Shown here one piece after another: positions 7,093 through 15,425 of a DNA stretch of 42,355 bases. The notes below the pieces were generated by a model. That model saw only the letters and a program-made list of their open reading frames with translations, ran no database searches and was not told the DNA's origin. The translations under genes and the position numbers were made by a program. The first letter of the stretch is position 1, and each line of letters starts with the position of its first letter. The stretch comes from an uncultured Pelagibacteraceae bacterium (GTDB lineage: Bacteria > Pseudomonadota > Alphaproteobacteria > Pelagibacterales > Pelagibacteraceae): NCBI GenBank assembly GCA_902533445.1, contig CACALX010000010.1:1-42355 (forward strand). Direction: 5' to 3'.

Positions 7093-7829
7093 GTATTTTA
7101 GAAGTTAATAACGTTAGTAAGTCTTTTGGAGGAGTAAAAGCTAATGTTGATATCTCAATGTCAGTTGAAAAAGGTAAAATTGTAGGGTTGATCGGCCCTA
7201 ATGGGTCAGGAAAAACGACTTTATTTAATTCAATTGTAGGCACTTATCCAATTGACCAGGGTTCAATTAAGTTTAATGGAAAAGAAGTTTCTGAACTTCC
7301 AGTTCCTGTAATAGCAAAGCTAGGATTGTTAAGAACATTTCAACAAACAAGAATTTATGGAAAACTAAACTGTATTGATAATATGCTCATTAGTCATAAG
7401 GGTAGTGATGAAAATATATTAAAATTATTCTCTAAAATACCTCAAGAACTTACAGAAAAAGCAGAAAATTTACTAAATTTTGTTGGTTTATATCAAAAGA
7501 GAAAACTTAGAGCAGGAGATTTATCTTTTGGGCAACAAAAACTTTTAGAACTTGCTATGGCATTAATGAATGAACCAGAAATGCTTTTACTAGACGAACC
7601 AACAGCAGGAATTAATCCAACTTTAATCAACGGAATTATTGATAGATTAATAAAAGTGAATCAAGATTTTGGAATAACTCTTTTAGTTATTGAACATAAT
7701 ATGAGAGTGATAATGCAATTAGCAGAGAATATCTTTTGTTTAGCTCACGGTAAAATGTTGGCAAATGGTTCACCAGATGAAATTAAAAACGATAAAAGTG
7801 TTATCGATGCATATTTAGGAGCTCAATAA
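7089..7829 (+). CDS. livG: LivG-type ABC transporter ATP-binding protein (system 1)
   Basis: A 246-aa cytoplasmic ATPase of the Liv family. Walker A GPNGSGKT is at residues 36-43, the signature LSFGQQ at about 145-150, Walker B LLLDEP at 166-171 and the switch His in VIEHNM near 199. The family-specific GLLRTFQQTRI segment lies near 79-89, and the protein ends in the usual IDAYLGAQ. LSFGQQ is a permitted variant of LSGGQQ. It energises uptake together with LivF. ATG overlaps the LivM stop by 4 bp, and its stop shares one base with the LivF start. Confidence 0.95.
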   Translation: MSILEVNNVSKSFGGVKANVDISMSVEKGKIVGLIGPNGSGKTTLFNSIVGTYPIDQGSIKFNGKEVSELPVPVIAKLGLLRTFQQTRIYGKLNCIDNMLISHKGSDENILKLFSKIPQELTEKAENLLNFVGLYQKRKLRAGDLSFGQQKLLELAMALMNEPEMLLLDEPTAGINPTLINGIIDRLIKVNQDFGITLLVIEHNMRVIMQLAENIFCLAHGKMLANGSPDEIKNDKSVIDAYLGAQ

Positions 7830-8614
7830 TGTCAAATCAATATGAAGTTTTAGGAAAAGCTCCAACACCAGAAGATTTAAAAAAACTATCTCCAGATGAA
7901 ATACATCTGACAATCAAAAATTTAAATGCTGGATATGGTAAAATGGAAATTTTACATAACTTTGATTTATTTGTGAACAAAGCACAATCATTGTGCTTGA
8001 TAGGACCAAACGGGGCTGGTAAATCTACAATTCTTCACTCAATCTATGGATTTACAAATATCTTCTCTGGTCAAATTGAAATAGAAGGAAAAGAAATTAC
8101 AAATCTTACACCAGCTGAAAAATTAAAATCAGTTGGAATTGCATATATCTTGCAAGACAATTCGGTATTCCCAGATATGACAGTTGAAGAAAACTTATTA
8201 ATGGGTGGATATATTAAAGATAAAACTGAAGAGTCTTTTGATGAAGCTGAAAGAATTTTAGAAAAATATGAGAGATTAAGAAATAGACGTAATCAGCCTG
8301 CAAAAGTATTATCTGGTGGTGAAAGAAGACTTTTAGAAATTTCTAGAGCATTAGTTATGAAGCCATCTGTTCTATTAGTTGATGAACCTTCAATTGGTTT
8401 AGAACCTAGATATATTGATATGGTTTTTGAAATACTAAGAGATCTTCAACAAAATGATAAGAAAACAATAATTCTTGTCGAACAAAATGCTAAAAAAGGA
8501 TTGGAATTTGCAGATATAGGATATGTTCTAGTATCTGGCGAAACCGCTATAGCAGGCAAGGGTGACGATTTACTTCAAAATCCTGATGTTGGAAGATTAT
8601 TCCTTGGTGGTTAA
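7829..8614 (+). CDS. livF: LivF-type ABC transporter ATP-binding protein (system 1)
   Basis: A 261-aa ATPase. Walker A GPNGAGKST lies near residues 59-67, the Q-loop at AYILQDNSVFPDMTVEENL, signature LSGGERR near 162-168, Walker B LLVDEPSIGLEP near 183-194 and the LivF-type VEQNAKKGLEFAD near 214-226. It is about 25 residues longer than typical LivF because of an N-terminal extension (SNQYEVLGKAPTPEDLKKL) ahead of the first strand. ATG 7829 overlaps the LivG stop (TAATG). It is the partner of LivG in the same transporter, and its own stop overlaps the AzlC start by one base. Confidence 0.95.
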   Translation: MSNQYEVLGKAPTPEDLKKLSPDEIHLTIKNLNAGYGKMEILHNFDLFVNKAQSLCLIGPNGAGKSTILHSIYGFTNIFSGQIEIEGKEITNLTPAEKLKSVGIAYILQDNSVFPDMTVEENLLMGGYIKDKTEESFDEAERILEKYERLRNRRNQPAKVLSGGERRLLEISRALVMKPSVLLVDEPSIGLEPRYIDMVFEILRDLQQNDKKTIILVEQNAKKGLEFADIGYVLVSGETAIAGKGDDLLQNPDVGRLFLGG

Positions 8615-9318
8615 TGATCAACAAGAAGTTTTTCTTTAAAGGATTTAAATCAATTTTAACTTACGATAGTCCTGCGATTGCCCTTGGATGTTGTTTTATA
8701 GCTATAGGAGCTTTACTTAAAAATTTAGGTTTTAATTTTCAAGAAACTGTATTTTCAACAATGTTGACTTATGCTTTACCTGGTTCACTTGTAATGGCTG
8801 AGTCTCTTCTAATTGGAGCATCTCTTCTAAATATTTTTTTAGCAGTGTGGTTTGTAAATGCTCGTTTATATCCGATGGCTGTCTCTCTATTTCCATTAAT
8901 GATGCATAAAAATCAACCAAAATGGAAATATTATTTTTCATGTCATTTTATAGCTGTATCAGCATGGCTAATCATGAAAAGTAATTATGAGAAAATTGAA
9001 AAAGAGCACCGAATAGACTTTTGGATTGGAATTGGAAGTGCTACTTGGAGTGTAGCAGTATTGGGTACTATATGTGGTTTTTATTTTTCAGAGTATTTAA
9101 ATAAAGAAATGATGATGGGCTTAGCTGTTGTAAATCCAATTTATTTTTTATGTATGATGGTTGGTGCATCCAAGACACTTGAGATCACTTTATCAGTTTT
9201 GCTTGGACTTTCCCTAGGACCAATATTTTATTTTTTGTCTCCAGAATGGTCTGTTTTGTTAGGTGGTTTAGTAGGTGGATCAGTTGCATATATGATAGGT
9301 GAGCTAAATGTCAGTTAG
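8614..9318 (+). CDS. azlC: AzlC family branched-chain amino acid exporter, large subunit
   Basis: A 234-aa inner-membrane protein of the AzlC family, the large subunit of two-component branched-chain amino acid exporters (AzlCD, YgaZH). The early segment SPAIALGCCFIAIGALLKNLGF and the FVNARLYPMAVSLFPLM stretch near 88-104 match the family. Several further helices follow. It starts on the last base of LivF (TAATG) and overlaps AzlD by 11 bp, so the exporter is translated from the same message as the importer. That physical linkage suggests that both handle the same or a related amino acid, with export relieving excess or exchanging products. Confidence 0.88.
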   Translation: MINKKFFFKGFKSILTYDSPAIALGCCFIAIGALLKNLGFNFQETVFSTMLTYALPGSLVMAESLLIGASLLNIFLAVWFVNARLYPMAVSLFPLMMHKNQPKWKYYFSCHFIAVSAWLIMKSNYEKIEKEHRIDFWIGIGSATWSVAVLGTICGFYFSEYLNKEMMMGLAVVNPIYFLCMMVGASKTLEITLSVLLGLSLGPIFYFLSPEWSVLLGGLVGGSVAYMIGELNVS

Positions 9319-9628
9319 TATTTTTTATGCAATTTTGGTTACTTCATTAGCAACTTTTTTATCAAGATTTTTAGGAGCCATTAGTTCAGAAGGAATTAAA
9401 GAAACATCTAAATTATTTAAATGGTTTAACTGTTTAGCTTATGCAACTTTAGCAGCTTTAATTTCAAGAACAATAATTTTTCCGGTTGGTGTATTGGTTG
9501 AAGCTACTTATTTTAGTAGATTTTTAGTGGTACTTTTTTCTTTATTAATTTTTTTTATTTTTAAAAAAAATTATGTTTATCCTACAGTATTTTCAGCAAT
9601 ATTCTTGTCGACTATAAGTTTTTTTTAA
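9308..9628 (+). CDS. azlD: AzlD family branched-chain amino acid exporter, small subunit
   Basis: A 106-aa membrane protein with about four helices, standard for AzlD/YgaH small subunits that work with AzlC. Seen features are SLATFLSRFLGAISSEGIKETSKLFKWFNCLAYATLAALISRTI in order (N-terminal helix, amphipathic loop, second helix), then two more hydrophobic stretches. It overlaps the AzlC end by 11 bp. It is the last gene of the first Liv operon; a 202-bp gap follows. Confidence 0.85.
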   Translation: MSVSIFYAILVTSLATFLSRFLGAISSEGIKETSKLFKWFNCLAYATLAALISRTIIFPVGVLVEATYFSRFLVVLFSLLIFFIFKKNYVYPTVFSAIFLSTISFF

Positions 9629-9695
9629 ATTTTTTATGATACGTAAATAAACGATATTAAAAAACTTAAAAATAACATTGATATAAAAACTACAA

Positions 9696-9748
9696 GGGTT
9701 TGAAACATAATATTTTTTTAATATATAATTATTTATATGTTTAAACCC
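9696..9748. promoter_or_regulatory. Long hairpin in the azlD-glaH gap
   Basis: GGGTTT (9696-9701) pairs with AAACCC (9743-9748), and AAACATA (9703-9709) pairs with TATGTTT (9736-9742). The result is a 13-bp stem with one bulged G and a 26-base AT-only loop. There is no T-run on the plus-strand side, so it is a poor intrinsic terminator for azlD. It could stabilise the 3' end, act in the glaH leader or bind a regulator. The rest of the 202-bp gap is AT-rich with no convincing promoter hexamer pair. Confidence 0.4.
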
Positions 9749-9830
9749 AGTTACAAAAAAAAGGTTACATTTAAATTTCAAATTTGTTAAATAAAATTGC
9801 GTTTTTTGTTAAGTTAAAATAAAATGAATA

Positions 9831-10742
9831 ATGGAAAAAATTGAAGGTATAGAAATTGATAATCACAAACACTCGAATAGAATTTTAGATATTAAATTAA
9901 GTGATGAAATTATAAAAAAATTAATTTTTCCTTTTAATAAATTTGACTTAACAGCTTTGGAGCTAAAGCCTTTTACAAGGTTTACAATAGCAAAAAGTTT
10001 AGATGATTTAACAGAAAATAAACTTAGTAAACTAATGAACTCAATAATTAGAGATCGTTCTACTGGTTGTTTTATAATTGGGCCAAAAAATATTTCACCA
10101 AAAATTAATGATAAATTTTTAGTAAAATTATCAACTGCTATTGCATATTTAATTGGAAATCCCAACCATGATTCAATGGCCGGAAAATACTATGCTCGTT
10201 TCCATGTTAAACACGAAGATGCAAGTGACTCTTATTTAAGAAAAGCATACAGAAATATGGATCTTCATACAGATGGAACTTATGTTAAAGAAATTACTGA
10301 TTGGTTAATTATGACAAAGTTAGAGGAACAAAATGTAGAGGGTGGAGAAACTGCGATGTTGCATTTAGATGATTGGGAACACTGCAAAGAATTGTCAAAT
10401 GATCCTGTAGGTAAACAAGATTTTCTTTGGAGTTCACCTAAGAGTAAAAATGTAGAGTATAAAGTTGAGCATCCAGTTTTTTCTTCAGATGATAAAGGAA
10501 GACCACATATTTCATATATTGACCAATTTCCTGAACCAAAAAACATGGAACAGGGTAATTTTTTACAGAGATTATCTGATGCTCTAGAGGGAAGTGAAAA
10601 TAAAGTAATTACAAAGCTACCAGTTGGTTGTTCTATTATTGCAAATAATTATTTTTGGCTTCATGGAAGAAAACCTTTCAAAGAAAATAAAGAATTAAGC
10701 AGAGAATTGTTGCGAATTAGAGGTTCTTTTTTTGTTAATTAA
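9831..10742 (+). CDS. glaH: Glutarate 2-hydroxylase, GlaH/CsiD family
   Basis: A 303-aa non-heme Fe(II)/2-oxoglutarate oxygenase of the CsiD family. The family hydroxylates glutarate to L-2-hydroxyglutarate, with succinate and CO2 released, at the end of the cadaverine/5-aminovalerate route of lysine breakdown. Iron ligands are His146 and Asp148 (LHTDGTYV) and His278 (FWLHGR). CsiD-specific blocks LHLDDWEH (177-184), RPHISYIDQF (224-233) and RELLRIRGSFF near the end with the 2-oxoglutarate Arg are all present. It is slightly shorter than the E. coli enzyme (about 325 aa). The ATG at 9824 stops after six codons, so 9831 is the start. No L-2-hydroxyglutarate oxidase gene lies in the window. Confidence 0.85.
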   Translation: MEKIEGIEIDNHKHSNRILDIKLSDEIIKKLIFPFNKFDLTALELKPFTRFTIAKSLDDLTENKLSKLMNSIIRDRSTGCFIIGPKNISPKINDKFLVKLSTAIAYLIGNPNHDSMAGKYYARFHVKHEDASDSYLRKAYRNMDLHTDGTYVKEITDWLIMTKLEEQNVEGGETAMLHLDDWEHCKELSNDPVGKQDFLWSSPKSKNVEYKVEHPVFSSDDKGRPHISYIDQFPEPKNMEQGNFLQRLSDALEGSENKVITKLPVGCSIIANNYFWLHGRKPFKENKELSRELLRIRGSFFVN

Positions 10743-10776
10743 TTCAATATAATCAATATAAAGTAACCGAAATATT

Positions 10777-11544
10777 ATGATTTTAGGTTTTATTGGTACG
10801 GGTAAAATTGCATCTTCAGTAATAACTGGAATATGTAAATCTAATCTTAAATTTAAAAAAATAATAATTTCTCCAAGGAATAAACAAATTGCCAAAAGTT
10901 TAAAAAAAAAATTTAAAAAAATATTTATTGCTAAAGATAATCAACAAATTGTTGATCAGTCGAATTGGGTTTTTTTATCTATTACACCTACGGTGGGAGA
11001 GAAGATAATTAAAGATTTAAAATTTAAGTCAAGTCAGACAATTATTAGCTTTATATCTACAATAACTCTATCACAGTTAAAAAAAGCCATTAAAGTAAAA
11101 GCAAAAATAGTAAGAGCAATTCCTTTGCCGCCAATATCATTGAAGAAAGGGCCAGTTCCAATATGCCCACCAAATTCTAAAGTAAAAGCTTTTTTTAATC
11201 ATTTAGGAACTACTGTAGAAATCAAAAATGAAAAATCTTCAATAAACTTTTGGTCTACTTCTGGAATGATGGCACCTTTTTATGAAATGCAAAGAGTAAT
11301 GTCTGATTGGTTAGTTAAAAAAGGGCTAAAAAGAAATAATGCTCAAAAATATATAACTTCTTTGTTTTTAGCTTTGTCAGAAGATGCAGTTATAAATTCT
11401 AAAGAAAATTTAAAAGAGTTAGTTAAAGAGTCGCAAACACCTAAAGGATTAAACGAACAGGGTGTAAATGAATTGACAAAATCTGGTTTTTATAAATCGT
11501 TAGAGAAAACTTTAAATAGTATTTACAAAAGATTAGATAAATAA
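10777..11544 (+). CDS. Pyrroline-5-carboxylate reductase-like NAD(P)-dependent protein
   Basis: A 255-aa protein with an N-terminal Rossmann domain (GFIGTGKIASS at residues 4-14, then ISPRN as the NADP-type turn) and a helical C-terminal domain, the ProC architecture. The C-terminal KESQTPKGLNEQGVNEL segment corresponds to the SPGGTT-type substrate loop of ProC but is changed, and the usual MPN element reads IPLPPIS. It is therefore probably a paralog reducing a different cyclic imine or keto compound, not the housekeeping proline enzyme. The protein is Lys-rich with long Lys runs. Its TAA abuts the ATG of the second LivG, so it is co-transcribed with that transporter, and it starts 34 bp after glaH. 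Confidence 0.7.
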   Translation: MILGFIGTGKIASSVITGICKSNLKFKKIIISPRNKQIAKSLKKKFKKIFIAKDNQQIVDQSNWVFLSITPTVGEKIIKDLKFKSSQTIISFISTITLSQLKKAIKVKAKIVRAIPLPPISLKKGPVPICPPNSKVKAFFNHLGTTVEIKNEKSSINFWSTSGMMAPFYEMQRVMSDWLVKKGLKRNNAQKYITSLFLALSEDAVINSKENLKELVKESQTPKGLNEQGVNELTKSGFYKSLEKTLNSIYKRLDK

Positions 11545-12333
11545 ATGTCTGAAAATATTTTAGAGATAAATAATTTATCAAAGTATTTTGGAGGACTTGC
11601 GGCAGTTTCTGATTGTTCTATTAAAGTTAAAAGAGGAACTATCACAGGCATAATTGGTCCAAATGGATCTGGTAAAACAACTTTATTCAATTTAATAGCT
11701 GGAAACTTAAAATCGTCAGGTGGAAATGTTATTTTTGATGAGGAAAATATTACTGATGTTCCATCTTATGAATTATTTTCTAAAGGGTTGTTAAGAACAT
11801 TTCAAATTGCACATGAGTTTTCAAATTTATCTGTTTTAGAAAATTTAATGATGGTACCTGGAAATCAATCTGGGGAAAAAATAATGACTGCATTGTTTAA
11901 ACCAGGTTTAGTCGCGAAAGAAGAAGCTGTCGTTAAAGAAAAAGCAAAAGATGTTGTTGAATTTTTAAATCTAGGACATCTATCTAATGAGCTTGCTGGA
12001 AATCTTTCTGGTGGTCAAAAGAAATTATTAGAACTTGGAAGAACCATGATGGTTGATGCAAAATTAGTATTATTAGATGAAGTAGGGGCTGGTGTTAATA
12101 GAACTTTGTTAAAAGATCTTGGAACTGCAATAGAAAAGCTAAATAAAGAAAAAGGTTATACTTTTTGTATGATTGAACATGACATGGATTTTATTGGAAG
12201 ATTGTGTGATCCAGTTATTGTAATGGCCGAGGGATCAGTATTATTTGAAGGAAGTGTTGAAGAAGCAAAAAAAGACGAAAAGGTTATTGAAAGTTATCTT
12301 GGCAGAGGATCAAAATTAAAGGATACAAAGTAA
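11545..12333 (+). CDS. livG: LivG-type ABC transporter ATP-binding protein (system 2)
   Basis: A 262-aa ATPase with Walker A GPNGSGKT at residues 38-45, the LivG-type GLLRTFQIAHEFSNLSVLENLM segment near 84-105, signature LSGGQKK near 154-160, Walker B LVLLDEVGAG near 174-183 and the switch His in IEHDMDF. Walker B has LDEVGAG where most have LDEPTAG; the Pro is lost but the catalytic Glu is kept. The gene begins directly after the ProC-like stop and overlaps LivF by one base. It belongs to a second, independent Liv-type importer with gene order G-F-H-M, the reverse of system 1. Confidence 0.93.
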   Translation: MSENILEINNLSKYFGGLAAVSDCSIKVKRGTITGIIGPNGSGKTTLFNLIAGNLKSSGGNVIFDEENITDVPSYELFSKGLLRTFQIAHEFSNLSVLENLMMVPGNQSGEKIMTALFKPGLVAKEEAVVKEKAKDVVEFLNLGHLSNELAGNLSGGQKKLLELGRTMMVDAKLVLLDEVGAGVNRTLLKDLGTAIEKLNKEKGYTFCMIEHDMDFIGRLCDPVIVMAEGSVLFEGSVEEAKKDEKVIESYLGRGSKLKDTK

Positions 12334-13040
12334 TGGCATATTTTGAGGGAATAGAAATGACAGGTGGTTATGGTAATGGTCCTGATATCATCAGCTCTTG
12401 TTCCGTAAGTGTAAATAAGGGTGAAATAGTTTCTATTCTGGGTCCCAATGGTGCTGGCAAATCAACTGCTATGAAAGCAATGTTAGGTTTGCTTAGTTTA
12501 AAATCAGGATCAGTAAAAATTGATGGTAAGGATATTTCAAAATTATCTCCTCAAGACAGAGTTAAACAAGGTATCTCTTTTGTTCCACAGACTAAAAATG
12601 TTTTTGCAGGAATGACCGTTGAAGAAAATTTAGAAATGGGTGCATTTCTTGTTGAGGATGAAATCAAAAATATAATTGAGGAAATTTATGAACTATTTCC
12701 AATTTTAAGAGAAAAAAGAAATCAAATGGTTGGTGAACTTTCAGGTGGTCAAAGACAACAAGTTGCTCTTGGTCGAGCTTTAATGATTAAACCTACAGTT
12801 TTAATGTTAGATGAGCCAACTGCTGGTGTATCACCAATTGTGATGGATGAATTATTTGATCATATTGTAAAAGTAAAAAGAACAAACGTTGCAATTTTAA
12901 TGGTAGAGCAAAATGCAAAACAAGCATTAAGCATTTCAGATAGGGGCTACGTTCTTGTTACTGGAGAAAATCGTTATTCAGGAACTGGAAAAGAACTATT
13001 AGGCAATCCAAGAGTAAGAAGCTCTTTTTTAGGAGGGTAG
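12333..13040 (+). CDS. livF: LivF-type ABC transporter ATP-binding protein (system 2)
   Basis: A 235-aa ATPase of normal LivF length. Walker A GPNGAGKST lies near residues 36-44, FVPQTKNVFAGMTVEENLEMGAF near 88-110, signature LSGGQRQQVALGRAL near 135-149, Walker B VLMLDEPTAGVSP near 156-168 and VEQNAKQAL near 191-199. The end VRSSFLGG is the usual LivF tail. TAATG overlap with the LivG stop and a 1-bp gap to LivH show a tight operon. All ATPase residues are intact. Confidence 0.95.
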   Translation: MAYFEGIEMTGGYGNGPDIISSCSVSVNKGEIVSILGPNGAGKSTAMKAMLGLLSLKSGSVKIDGKDISKLSPQDRVKQGISFVPQTKNVFAGMTVEENLEMGAFLVEDEIKNIIEEIYELFPILREKRNQMVGELSGGQRQQVALGRALMIKPTVLMLDEPTAGVSPIVMDELFDHIVKVKRTNVAILMVEQNAKQALSISDRGYVLVTGENRYSGTGKELLGNPRVRSSFLGG

Positions 13041-13041
13041 T

Positions 13042-14052
13042 ATGGATCTTATTAATGCGATAATCCTTTTACTAAATTATATTTTTATTCCAGGACTTAC
13101 TTATGGTTCTCAATTAGCCCTGGGTGCAATTTTTGTTACTTTAATTTATGGAATTCTAAGATTTGCTAATTTTGCAACTGGAGACATGATGTCATTTGGA
13201 ACCATGATGACAATTTTATTCACTTGGTATTTTCAATCTTTAGGTATTTCTCTTGGAGTTCTACCTACAGCATTAATCGCGCTTCCATTTGGTATTTTAT
13301 TCATGATTTTATACATGCTTACAATCGATAAATTTGTTTTCAAGTATTACAGAGCTCAAAAAAGTCCGCCAGTTCAATTCGCTATGGTTAGTATTGGTGT
13401 GATGTTTGTAACTCAAGCAGTTGTTAGAATTATAATTGGTCCAGGAGATAGAAGATTTTTTGACGGAGAAAAATTCATTATCAAGGCTAGAGAGTTTAAA
13501 GAAATGACAGGTTTAAACGAAGGGCTTGCTCTTAAATCTACACAGGTCCTAACGATCTTTGTTACAATAATCTTAGTCTCTTTATTATTCTGGTTTTTAA
13601 ATAAAACTAAAACAGGAAAAAGTATGAAAGCTTACTCTGATAACGAAGATCTTGCTTTGCTTTCAGGAATAGATCCTAAAAAAATAGTATTGGTAACCTG
13701 GGTAATCGCAGGAATTTTAGCTACTATTGGAGGTGCTTTGTACGGTTTAGATAAAAGTTTTAAACCTTTTACATACTTTAACAATATGCTTCCTATTTTT
13801 GCTGCAGCAATTGTTGGAGGAATTGGAAATCCTTTTGGTGCATTTTTGGGTGGCTATGTGATTGCTTTTTCGGAAATTTTGTTAACTTATGCATATAAGA
13901 AATTTTTTATATATATATTACCTGAAAGTATGGAGCCAGAGGGCTTAGTTCAATTGCTTTCAACTGACTACAAATTTGCAGTTTCATTTTCAATTTTGGT
14001 GATTGTATTACTTTATAGACCATCAGGGATATTCAAAGGGAAAGTATTGTGA
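13042..14052 (+). CDS. livH: LivH-type ABC transporter permease (system 2)
   Basis: A 336-aa membrane permease with about eight to nine helices. Family blocks are GAIFVTLIYGILRFANFATGDMMSFG near residues 28-53 (the usual N-A-GD element reads FANFATGD), the coupling loop GKSMKAYSDNEDLALLSGIDPKKI near 193-216, then GALYGLDKSFKP and FAAAIVGGIGNPFGAFLGGY. It is about 40 residues longer than system 1 LivH because of a loop with RRFFDGEKFIIKAREFKEM near 141-159 and a longer C-terminal periplasmic loop. A GGAGG sequence 4 bp before the ATG (13034-13038) lies within the end of LivF and is one of the few strong ribosome-binding sites here. It overlaps LivM by 4 bp. Confidence 0.92.
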   Translation: MDLINAIILLLNYIFIPGLTYGSQLALGAIFVTLIYGILRFANFATGDMMSFGTMMTILFTWYFQSLGISLGVLPTALIALPFGILFMILYMLTIDKFVFKYYRAQKSPPVQFAMVSIGVMFVTQAVVRIIIGPGDRRFFDGEKFIIKAREFKEMTGLNEGLALKSTQVLTIFVTIILVSLLFWFLNKTKTGKSMKAYSDNEDLALLSGIDPKKIVLVTWVIAGILATIGGALYGLDKSFKPFTYFNNMLPIFAAAIVGGIGNPFGAFLGGYVIAFSEILLTYAYKKFFIYILPESMEPEGLVQLLSTDYKFAVSFSILVIVLLYRPSGIFKGKVL

Positions 14053-15419
14053 GAAAAAATTTAAACGTTATTGCAGCATACAGTATCATGATGGTTTTAA
14101 TTCTATTAGTTGGAATATTTCAATCATGGAATATTGCATTATCAATATTTAATCTTTGCTTAATTTCAGCAGTCATGACAATGGGTGCAAATATACAATG
14201 GGGTTATGCTGGTTTAATTAATTTTGGAATAATGGGATACACTGCTTTAGGCGGTCTTGCTGCAGTAATAATTTCAGTTGATCCTGTACAAGAAGCATGG
14301 AGAGCTGGTGGATTTGATATTTTAATGTGCTTATGGCTCATCATTGTAATGGTGCTTGTTATCAGGTTCATATTGAAAAATTTTGAAAAATCAAAATTAA
14401 GAACTTACAGTATTGCAGCTCTAATTATTGCAGCTATCATAATTATCAGAGTTACAGCGGAACCAGGTATTGAGAAAATCGAAGCTGTAAATCCTGCAAC
14501 AACTGGTTTTCTTGGAGGGTTTGGTTTACCTATCATTTTCTCCTGGATCGTAGGTGCATTATTTGCTGGAGGCTTAGCTTTTATAGTTGGAAAAGTTGCT
14601 TTAGGTTTAAGAGCTGATTATCTAGCAATCGCAACACTATTGATTTCAGAAATAATAATAGCAATAATTAAGCATGAAGACTGGTTAACTAGAGGTGTTA
14701 AAAATGTCATTGGCTTAAAGAGGCCAGCTCCATATGAAGTTAATCTCCAGACCACAGATTGGTTTATAAATTTAGTGGAAAAATTTAAATCAAGTAAGTT
14801 AGATCTAATTACTGATTTATCTGAAAGACAAGCAGCTTTAAATCAATTTGTAATAGAAGGCTCCTCAATATTTGTTAAACTTTGTTACTCTGGTTTATTC
14901 TTAGTTGTCGTTATAATACTTTTAATTCTTACTCAGAAAGCTCTTTATTCTCCATGGGGAAGAATGATGAGAGCAATAAGAGATAATGAGGAAGCAGCAA
15001 ATGCAATGGGTAAAAATGTTGTGAAACAGCATTTGTTAATATTTATTTTAGGTTCAGCAATTGTTGGAATTGCAGGAGCAATGCTGGTAACACAGGATGG
15101 ATTATTTACACCAGGAAGTTATAGACCAATGAGATATACATTCTTAATTTGGGTAATGGTAATTGTTGGAGGAAGTGGAAACAACTTTGGTGCAATTTTA
15201 GGTGGCTTTGTTGTATGGTTTTTATGGATTGAAGCTGCACCAATATCAATGTTTTTAATTAACTTCTTTACTGCAAGTATTCCTGAAACAAATGCTATAA
15301 AAGCCCATCTTATTGAGAGTGTTCCTTATTTTAGATTTTTATTGATGGGTCTAGGTTTGTTATTCATTATGAGATACCGACCTAAAGGTATACTTCCAGA
15401 AAAAATAGAAATAAAATAA
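14049..15419 (+). CDS. livM: LivM-type ABC transporter permease (system 2), long form
   Basis: A 456-aa permease, about 100 residues longer than system 1 LivM. It starts at the GTG at 14049. LivM blocks are NIQWGYAGLINFGIMGYTALGG near residues 48-69, LGLRADYLAIATLLISEIIIA near 185-205, and coupling loop RMMRAIRDNEEAANAMGKNV near 304-323. The extra length lies mainly in two places. One is an additional hydrophobic segment at about 92-140. The other is a hydrophilic region at about 213-270 (TRGVKNVIGL to QAALNQFVIEG) that should face the periplasm. A larger outer face could help dock the binding protein. It pairs with the system 2 LivH and is followed by a 22-codon ORF. Confidence 0.92.
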   Translation: MRKNLNVIAAYSIMMVLILLVGIFQSWNIALSIFNLCLISAVMTMGANIQWGYAGLINFGIMGYTALGGLAAVIISVDPVQEAWRAGGFDILMCLWLIIVMVLVIRFILKNFEKSKLRTYSIAALIIAAIIIIRVTAEPGIEKIEAVNPATTGFLGGFGLPIIFSWIVGALFAGGLAFIVGKVALGLRADYLAIATLLISEIIIAIIKHEDWLTRGVKNVIGLKRPAPYEVNLQTTDWFINLVEKFKSSKLDLITDLSERQAALNQFVIEGSSIFVKLCYSGLFLVVVIILLILTQKALYSPWGRMMRAIRDNEEAANAMGKNVVKQHLLIFILGSAIVGIAGAMLVTQDGLFTPGSYRPMRYTFLIWVMVIVGGSGNNFGAILGGFVVWFLWIEAAPISMFLINFFTASIPETNAIKAHLIESVPYFRFLLMGLGLLFIMRYRPKGILPEKIEIK

Positions 15420-15425
15420 TTAAAC

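Noticed and set aside
6911..7243. 110-codon minus-strand frame across the LivM-LivG junction
   Set aside because: Antisense shadow of two conserved transporter genes.
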